Shown one piece after another: positions 59,036-64,000 of a stretch of DNA of 64,000 nt. This DNA is from Legionella gratiana (GTDB taxonomy: Bacteria; Pseudomonadota; Gammaproteobacteria; Legionellales; Legionellaceae): positions 1 to 64,000 of the forward strand of contig NZ_LNYE01000022.1 in the NCBI RefSeq assembly GCF_001467695.1, given 5' to 3'. Within the stretch, counting starts at the first letter, position 1, and every line of letters begins with the position of its first letter. The position numbers and the translations under genes were made by a program. Under the pieces are notes generated by a model. It searched no databases. It had not been told where the DNA came from and worked only from the letters and a program-made list of their open reading frames with translations.

Positions 59036-59458
59036 ATGCGCGAGCGTATAGAGGTTAATTCAGAAGAGAATTTGGAAAAAAGTACTGAAGAAACTGTAGA
59101 ACAAAAAGTGGAGCAAAACTCAGAAGAAGTCAAAGAGAATCTTTCTCAAAGCTCAGAATCTACAGAAGAAAAAAACACAACTTCTGAACAAACCGAGCAG
59201 CCAAGAACACAAAATGCTCAAGCAAGAAACCTAAATAGCTTTTTTGGCCGTAGAATCTACATGCCTTGCCCAGAAGGTGCACAAGATCACCTCCATTTTA
59301 TTGGTTTAGATGATGATGGATTAGTTATGGGTATCATACATGGTGATGAGCGTGTTCTGGCAATGCTTGCGCTAAGCTCAATGATGGAAATGTTAGGTGC
59401 TGCAAACGAAGATGATAGCGAAAACGAAGAAGAAAAGAGCAGCTCTTTAAGCATGTAA
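59036..59458 (+). CDS. Acidic hypothetical protein with Glu-rich tail, effector-like
   Basis: A 140-residue protein. The first ~60 residues are low-complexity Glu/Ser/Thr (EENLEKSTEETVEQKVEQNS). A compact domain follows (FFGRRIYMPCPEGAQDHLHF, then GLDDDGLVMGIIHGDERVL), and the C-terminus is Glu/Asp-rich (NEDDSENEEEKSSSLSM), the E-block type of signal seen in many Dot/Icm substrates. AAGGAGAT precedes the ATG. No known family. The composition suggests an intrinsically disordered N-terminal half. Confidence 0.65.
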   Translation: MRERIEVNSEENLEKSTEETVEQKVEQNSEEVKENLSQSSESTEEKNTTSEQTEQPRTQNAQARNLNSFFGRRIYMPCPEGAQDHLHFIGLDDDGLVMGIIHGDERVLAMLALSSMMEMLGAANEDDSENEEEKSSSLSM

Positions 59459-59466
59459 TTATGCAG

Positions 59467-59500
59467 TCCACGGTCTAATACTCAGGCCGTGGAGTTTTTC
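59467..59500 (+). terminator. Rho-independent terminator
   Basis: TCCACGGTC / GGCCGTGGA with an ~9-base loop, then GTTTTTCTC, 9 bases after the acidic-protein stop. Confidence 0.85.
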
Positions 59501-59540
59501 TCAAGCATATCTATACTAATATCAATACAAAGAGCAAAGG

Positions 59541-60212
59541 ATGCTACTATTGAAAATAATTAAAAGAACTTTTTTTATTTTTCCATTAACTACCTTATTG
59601 CTTGTTTGCAAAATAAGTTCGGCTAATGGTTCATCTGAAATTAATACGCCTTATGTAGAAGTCAATAAACTTGCTGAGATTGATAAGATTGGAACAAAAG
59701 TTAATCCATCTCAATTGCCAAGTCCATACAATGACTTATTGACTCAACCATTAATGACCAAAGCCATTGAAAAATATTATGGTCGGACGGCAATTGTAAA
59801 AACAATTGAGGCCCACTTAGAACAATCGAGTACTATCTATCATCGCTCTATTATCATGTTGGTGGATAAGAATAAGGAACGAAATCAGCCTGAACTGGCA
59901 CAGACAAAAAAAGAAGTAATTGTTGCTGAATTAGCGTTTATTACGATAAATTTTAATGAACTTCCAAAAACACTTGTGGATGATGTACTCCATACGAACA
60001 TTCCTTTTGGTAGATTGCTAACCCAGTATGATGTGCAAGTACTGACTCAAGATCGAAATTATTTTAAAGTAAGCTGTAATAGAACTTTAGCAACATTCAT
60101 TCATTGTCCTCTAAATCAATCTGTTTATGGTAGAACTAATACCATTATTAGAGCCGATAACAAAAAATGGCTCGCACATGTTGTGGAGATTTTGCCCAAC
60201 CCATCGCAATAG
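59541..60212 (+). CDS. Exported chorismate-lyase-like (UbiC-fold) protein
   Basis: A 223-residue protein with a Sec signal (MLLLKIIKRTFFIFPLTTLL, then VCKISSANG). The C-terminal half (NIPFGRLLTQYDVQVL, then YFKVSCNRTL, SVYGRTNTIIR and WLAHVVEILP) resembles the UbiC/UTRA fold, in which P-F-G-R and Y-G-R precede the last strand. UbiC is a cytoplasmic chorismate pyruvate-lyase, so an exported member would have a different role. The key active-site Arg/Glu cannot be assigned firmly. ATG 59541 has only a weak, close AAAGG. Confidence in the fold is modest. Confidence 0.5.
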   Translation: MLLLKIIKRTFFIFPLTTLLLVCKISSANGSSEINTPYVEVNKLAEIDKIGTKVNPSQLPSPYNDLLTQPLMTKAIEKYYGRTAIVKTIEAHLEQSSTIYHRSIIMLVDKNKERNQPELAQTKKEVIVAELAFITINFNELPKTLVDDVLHTNIPFGRLLTQYDVQVLTQDRNYFKVSCNRTLATFIHCPLNQSVYGRTNTIIRADNKKWLAHVVEILPNPSQ

Positions 60213-60222
60213 CAATTATCAG

Positions 60223-60261
60223 TTTACTGGGCTGAGCATTGCAAATTATCAACCCAGTAAA
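60223..60261. terminator. Hairpin between convergent genes
   Basis: TTTACTGGG / CCCAGTAAA with a 21-base loop between the genes ending at 60212 (plus strand) and 60284 (minus strand). There is no T-run. Confidence 0.45.
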
Positions 60262-60283
60262 TCGAAGCAGAGAGGCGATCTTT

Positions 60284-61786
60284 TTATCCCCCGCTTGCGC
60301 CAAATAGATCACTATCCGTTGTGTTGGATACCACACTCATCAAGCTTGGTTCGGACCAAGTGCTTCCTCCATCGATAGAGGTGTAGCTATAGGGGATAAA
60401 ACCTCCTGATGCATTCGATCCATGCCCTATTGCAATACATATTTGGCCTATGCTGTAGCAAAATACTGTATTTAATTTATTACTATCTGAATTGCTTGGT
60501 CCGTTAAGAAGTATAGGACTCCCCCAAGTGGCGCCACCATTTGTGCTTGTATAAATTAAATTGGCATTCACTCCACTGGAGTAAATCGTAGCTCCAGCAG
60601 CCACACATTGTAATCCCTGACTATCGCAGGAAACCCCTTTAATCTCGCTGTTCAAACTATTTAACGGCACATTAGGCAACACCGCACTCTTCCAGGTTAT
60701 ACCTGCATCTGTTGTTTGATAACTTACTGGCACAGCCGCTGGTGAAGAAGCATCTGTTTGAGCATAACCCGCACTTACACATTGTTTACCTGTTGATGAG
60801 CAAGCGACACTGAATAATACACCACTCTGGTAGCCTTGGGCGGTTGGTAAGGTTGGGAGTACAGCAGGTAGCCAGGAGTTCCCTCCATTGAGTGAAGTAT
60901 AGGTAACTGGTGCATCCTCTCCGTTAATAACTGCCCAGCCAGTAGCAATACAGATTAAACCATCTTGAGAACAACTGACGCCCCATAATTGCGTAGAGTT
61001 ATTGTCTGGTGGAAGCGGTTGATTCGAGGAAAGTGTCCAGGTCACTCCATTGTTAGTGGAAATCATACTTAAGCCGTTTACCACTCCAGGAAACTCTACT
61101 AGACCAACTGCTACACATCGACCGGTCGCGGAGCAATTTAAACTATTGATTTCAACTTTTGTATTCCCAACTGGTCCATTAACCGTAATTGGATTTCCCC
61201 AAGATCTTCCTCCATTCGTAGAGATATAAAATAATGCTGCACTATCAGTATATCCCCCAGTGACGCAAAGTCTTGAATTACAGGAAACTGCTCCAAGTTT
61301 GACACTGGTTGCACCCGTTGGAAAAGTTGGAAGAATAGAGTCACTCCAGGTTAAACCAAGATTATCACTAAAATAGGTTAGAGGGTTTAATATGTTGTTT
61401 ATGGTGACGCTACCCACCGTGGCAGTATTGTTTATAAGCGTTGAGAAGTATCGCTGGCATGTTACGGGTTCAACTCCATTCAAACAAAGCTCCAATTCAA
61501 TTGGTCCATTTTTACCTGTAATGACAATTTGTTTTGCCTGCGTGTTACTAACTCGAAACAAACAGCGGTTATTTAAAACCTGATCACAATTTGCCTTAGA
61601 AAAATAAGCGTTTCTTGAAATTACTTTCAAACTGGCTTGAGGGTAAAGATGATTGGGCACTACGGTTTTAATTGAAAATACCGAGCCATGTGCATTAATC
61701 TTGAAAAAACGACCTGGATTGGCCATATTTTCTTGGCTAAATAAAAACATCAACAAGGCAAAAATGATAAATTTCTTTCTACACAT
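60284..61786 (-). CDS. Exported Asp-box (sialidase-like) beta-propeller protein
   Basis: A 500-residue exported protein. Signal peptide MCRKKFIIFALLMFLFSQEN, then a ~110-residue N-terminal domain with paired cysteines. From about residue 130 come seven Asp-box repeats: LGLTWSDS, GGRSWGNP, NGVTWTLS, GGNSWLPA, AGITWKSA, GGATWGSP, GGSTWSEP. These S/G-x-D/N-G-x-T/S-W motifs mark BNR/sialidase-like propeller blades. Catalytic Arg and Tyr/Glu of true sialidases are not evident, so binding is more likely than hydrolysis. ATG 61786 has AAAGGATT upstream; the in-frame ATG at 61840 would add 18 residues ahead of the signal peptide. Confidence 0.75.
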   Translation of the reverse strand: MCRKKFIIFALLMFLFSQENMANPGRFFKINAHGSVFSIKTVVPNHLYPQASLKVISRNAYFSKANCDQVLNNRCLFRVSNTQAKQIVITGKNGPIELELCLNGVEPVTCQRYFSTLINNTATVGSVTINNILNPLTYFSDNLGLTWSDSILPTFPTGATSVKLGAVSCNSRLCVTGGYTDSAALFYISTNGGRSWGNPITVNGPVGNTKVEINSLNCSATGRCVAVGLVEFPGVVNGLSMISTNNGVTWTLSSNQPLPPDNNSTQLWGVSCSQDGLICIATGWAVINGEDAPVTYTSLNGGNSWLPAVLPTLPTAQGYQSGVLFSVACSSTGKQCVSAGYAQTDASSPAAVPVSYQTTDAGITWKSAVLPNVPLNSLNSEIKGVSCDSQGLQCVAAGATIYSSGVNANLIYTSTNGGATWGSPILLNGPSNSDSNKLNTVFCYSIGQICIAIGHGSNASGGFIPYSYTSIDGGSTWSEPSLMSVVSNTTDSDLFGASGG

Positions 61787-62104
61787 TTGTAATCCTTTTT
61801 GTGAAGAGGGTTGTAAATGATGATACCACGGCGTTTTCATGGATAAAAACCCCTCACATTATGATTCCCATAATTCATCAATTAATCAAGCCTGTTTATT
61901 TGTTTGTGTATGAATGTTCTTCCCCACGCATACAGAGTTCATAGAGACGCTGAATACTGATTTACAGTCTTGTTTTCTGCCGAATTTAGCATAATGATGT
62001 AAATACTTCTGTTGCACTGTTGCTCTTATAACGTAAAATACTCTCGGGATTGGTTACAAACAGGAACTGTTTGTATTTTATTTCTTAATTTTTAAGGAAA
62101 AAAA

Positions 62105-62545
62105 ATGAAAGGAAAATCATTTATCGGATTGATGGTTAGTGCACTCTCTTTGACTACAGCAGCTCATGCTGATTTTACTTTTTATTCAAGTACCAATGAT
62201 TGTAAAAATGTCTCTGGAAATTGGAAGGGAGCAGGAACAGCAACTCATAATAGGTGGATAAAGTGCCATTATGAAGGATCGGGAACAATAAGTGAGTTAG
62301 ACAGCGCAGGTAATTTTACACTAGAGGTGGAGGCGCGTAAGCTTTCGGGATCGACTTTTTGCCCCTCATATACTAAACATGCATTGACGGGGGTATGTAC
62401 TAATGGTCAAGTTACCGTAAAGACAGAATATGGTAATTTAACAGGTAATTTTTCAACAAATTCGGGTAGCTCCAACGGTACTCTAACAGTTCTTCCTGGT
62501 ATTGACGTGGACGTAGAAATTCTATTTCAACGAGTAGCCAAATGA
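62105..62545 (+). CDS. Secreted hypothetical protein
   Basis: A 146-residue protein with a clear Sec signal (MKGKSFIGLMVSALSLTTAA then HA|DF). The mature domain has four cysteines (NDCKNVSG, KCHYEG, TFCPSYTK, TGVCTNG) probably forming two disulphides, and Ser/Gly/Thr-rich beta strands (GNFTLEVEARKL, YGNLTGNFSTNSGSSNGT). No family recognised. A purine-rich AAGGAAA precedes the ATG, and a terminator follows. Confidence 0.7.
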   Translation: MKGKSFIGLMVSALSLTTAAHADFTFYSSTNDCKNVSGNWKGAGTATHNRWIKCHYEGSGTISELDSAGNFTLEVEARKLSGSTFCPSYTKHALTGVCTNGQVTVKTEYGNLTGNFSTNSGSSNGTLTVLPGIDVDVEILFQRVAK

Positions 62546-62556
62546 TAATGAGACAA

Positions 62557-62585
62557 CTTGGGGAGCAAGGCAGCCCCAGGTTTTT
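62557..62585 (+). terminator. Rho-independent terminator
   Basis: CTTGGGG / CCCCAGG with a 10-base loop, followed by TTTTT, 12 bases after the secreted-protein stop. Confidence 0.75.
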
Positions 62586-62639
62586 AATGAGTGCTCTCGG
62601 AGTATGTCTTTCTTTATTAAGAGTCAGATAAAAAATACT

Positions 62640-62733
62640 TGTCATTGCGAACAAAGTGAAGCAATCCAGCTCAAGTCTTCAATGCAATACCGATCTAGAT
62701 TGCTTCACCAAGGCTCTTAACGAACGTCACAAT
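62640..62733. repeat. Imperfect REP-like inverted repeat
   Basis: TGTCATTGCGAACAAAGTGA then AGCAATC (62640-62666) is opposed by GATTGCTTCACC then AACGAACGTCACAAT (62698-62733). The TCATTGCGA-GAAGCAATC pattern is, from memory, a common REP in several bacteria. The rest of the gap 62586-62897 shows no gene; a 62-codon frame at 62656-62844 overlaps this repeat and is rejected. Confidence 0.5.
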
Positions 62734-62897
62734 TTGTATAAAAATTGCGAAGTTCGTGCGGTACGTTTTTCAGACCCTGTATATCGGCTCGTAACGACGA
62801 AAATACACAGACAATTACTTATGGGTAATTGGAAGATTATGTGAACGCTTACTCTTTTTACATTTAGGCTAATAAAATAACCTCAAATTAACTCTCG

Positions 62898-64000
62898 TTA
62901 ATTAAGCGAATTTTTTAAAGCAACAATATGCTGATAAGCCTCGTTGATTCTTTCTTGGCTTATCTCGCCTGAATTGACTTTAGCTTCAATGAGATCGATC
63001 ACCTGTTTGGGATCTTGTGGTGCTATAGGTAAATTATTACCAAATAGTAACATATCTGCACCGGCATTTATTGCTAATACTAATGCTCGTTCAAGTCCAT
63101 AATTATCACTAATAGCTTTCATTTGCATATCATCAGTAATAATAACCCCTTTAAAATGAAGTTGCTTGCGTAAAAGATCAGTTAAAATTTTATGAGATAG
63201 TGTTGCGGGTATTCCAGAAGGATCCAATTGTCGATTTACAAGATGTGCTGTCATAACAATACCGCAGGAGGTAGATGAACTTAGTAGTTGCTCAAAAGGC
63301 TCTAATTCATAGGTTTGCCACGTATCGGTTACATCCACAAATCCCAGGTGTGAATCCTTGGTTGAGCTGCCATGGCCTGGAAAATGTTTATAAGCACATT
63401 GGATTTTTTGATTTAAGAAATGTTGCGTATAGATACGGGCATAACGAATGACCTGTTTGGGATCGCTGGAAAAGCTTCTTTCTATTTTGCCAATAATAGG
63501 ATTGTCTGGATTGACATTTACATCAAGCTCAGGAGCAAAATTTACATTAAACCCCGCTTTTTTTAACGTTTGAGTCATTGATTCCGCAGTAGATTCTGCT
63601 TCATTAAGCGATTTTTTTCCTATTTCAGCTGCTGACAAAACGGTAGGAAATCCATACTGTTCTCCTAAGCGATTTACTTTCCCCCCTTCATAATCTACGG
63701 AAATAAGTAATGGCAGCTGGGGACGATGATGTTTTAAATTAGCTTGTTGAGTAAAATATTGCAAATTGCTATTCAGTTGATGAACTTGCTCTGGGCTTTC
63801 AATATTTTTATCAAAATTATTTGTGTGATAATTATAATCAAATAAAATAACGCCACCAATATTTTCTTCTTCGATAGTTTTTACTATTGGAGATTGATCA
63901 TTGATTTTTTTTCCTTCAAAACCAATAAGAAGCATTTGGCCAATTTTATCGCGTAAACTCACTTCAGATGTAGTGCTAGCAATACAGCTTACAGAAAAGC
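62898..64000 (-). CDS. nagZ: Glycoside hydrolase family 3 beta-N-acetylhexosaminidase (NagZ-like), 5'-partial
   Basis: The visible GH3 domain (354 residues from GTG 63962) has LLISVDYEGGKVNRLG, KHFPGHGSSTKDSHLGFVDV (the H-D catalytic loop of NagZ) and FKGVIITDDMQMKAISDN (nucleophile Asp). It removes GlcNAc from muropeptides or chitin-like chains. The frame stays open upstream to the window edge and reads FSVSCIASTTSEVSLRDKIG, where SVSC looks like a lipobox. So the true start lies beyond 64000, and the protein is probably a lipoprotein, unlike cytoplasmic E. coli NagZ. Confidence 0.82.
   Translation of the reverse strand, partial: FSVSCIASTTSEVSLRDKIGQMLLIGFEGKKINDQSPIVKTIEEENIGGVILFDYNYHTNNFDKNIESPEQVHQLNSNLQYFTQQANLKHHRPQLPLLISVDYEGGKVNRLGEQYGFPTVLSAAEIGKKSLNEAESTAESMTQTLKKAGFNVNFAPELDVNVNPDNPIIGKIERSFSSDPKQVIRYARIYTQHFLNQKIQCAYKHFPGHGSSTKDSHLGFVDVTDTWQTYELEPFEQLLSSSTSCGIVMTAHLVNRQLDPSGIPATLSHKILTDLLRKQLHFKGVIITDDMQMKAISDNYGLERALVLAINAGADMLLFGNNLPIAPQDPKQVIDLIEAKVNSGEISQERINEAYQHIVALKNSLN

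Noticed and set aside
62656..62844. A 62-codon frame in the gap before the NagZ-like gene
   Set aside because: It lies over the REP-like inverted repeat at 62640-62733, so open frame length is a by-product of the repeat.
1..64000. CRISPR arrays, rRNA and tRNA genes
   Set aside because: No regularly spaced direct repeats, and no tRNA- or rRNA-like conserved sequence was seen on either strand by eye; the recurring palindromes are single dispersed copies.

Overview
The window looks like a chromosomal segment of a Legionella species (Gammaproteobacteria). The evidence is low G+C (roughly mid-30s percent, by eye), a Map-type histidine acid phosphatase, several large proteins without signal peptides that carry eukaryote-like catalytic motifs and resemble Dot/Icm (type IVB secretion) effectors, and three tandem TTAA boxes that match the Legionella PmrA operator, each 7 bases upstream of a candidate -10. 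No rRNA, tRNA or CRISPR array was found. Family assignments come from reading motifs only; no searches were run.

Layout. (1) 0-6.4 kb is a decaying accessory block. It starts with a frameshifted ISKra4-type transposase end and ends with a C-terminal scrap of a conjugative coupling protein (TraD). In between is a tightly overlapping minus-strand run of small enzymes: an ATPase, acetyltransferases, an AadA-like nucleotidyltransferase, a cyclase, and a kinase-like gene broken by a deletion and a stop codon. (2) 6.4-17.9 kb holds transporters and metabolism: an MgtA-type P-type ATPase, the chromate transporter ChrA, a threonine/serine dehydratase-like enzyme, an exported plant-type LRR protein, NhaA, an APH-like phosphotransferase, a GNAT and a reductase-methyltransferase fusion. 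(3) 18.2-32 kb contains two GCS2-type carboxylate-amine ligases. One is next to an acetyltransferase. The other is in a three-gene operon with a double cyclic-nucleotide-binding-fold protein and a class II glutamine amidotransferase. Between them lie the Ku-LigD end-joining pair, ChaB, a DXD glycosyltransferase effector candidate and ArgE.

(4) 32-55 kb is rich in effector candidates: a GDSL/SGNH esterase, a HAD-like protein, a papain-like cysteine-protease candidate, a CE-clan (Ulp1-like) cysteine protease, an OTU-like deubiquitinase candidate resembling LotB/Ceg23, a kinase-like protein and several membrane-anchored proteins of unknown function. Housekeeping-like genes are interspersed: a RecB-like nuclease/helicase, a HerA-type ATPase, a bacterioferritin-like protein, a class III nucleotide cyclase and the acid phosphatase. 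(5) 55-64 kb contains an M32 carboxypeptidase, an SbmA/BacA-like ABC transporter, an acidic effector-like protein, exported proteins (a UbiC-like domain and an Asp-box beta-propeller) and a GH3 hexosaminidase running off the right edge with what looks like a lipoprotein signal.

A family of palindromic intergenic repeats (arms related to AACGTGAGTTCGACATAAAA) recurs at least eight times from 17.9 to 55.4 kb. Other small inverted-repeat elements occur at 34.3, 38.0, 43.7 and 62.6 kb.

How the parts may work together. The two GCS2 loci look like small pathways making gamma-glutamyl or other amide compounds. The 48-51 kb pair looks like a ubiquitin-directed effector module. The left end looks like the scar of a lost conjugative element that carried small-molecule-modifying enzymes.
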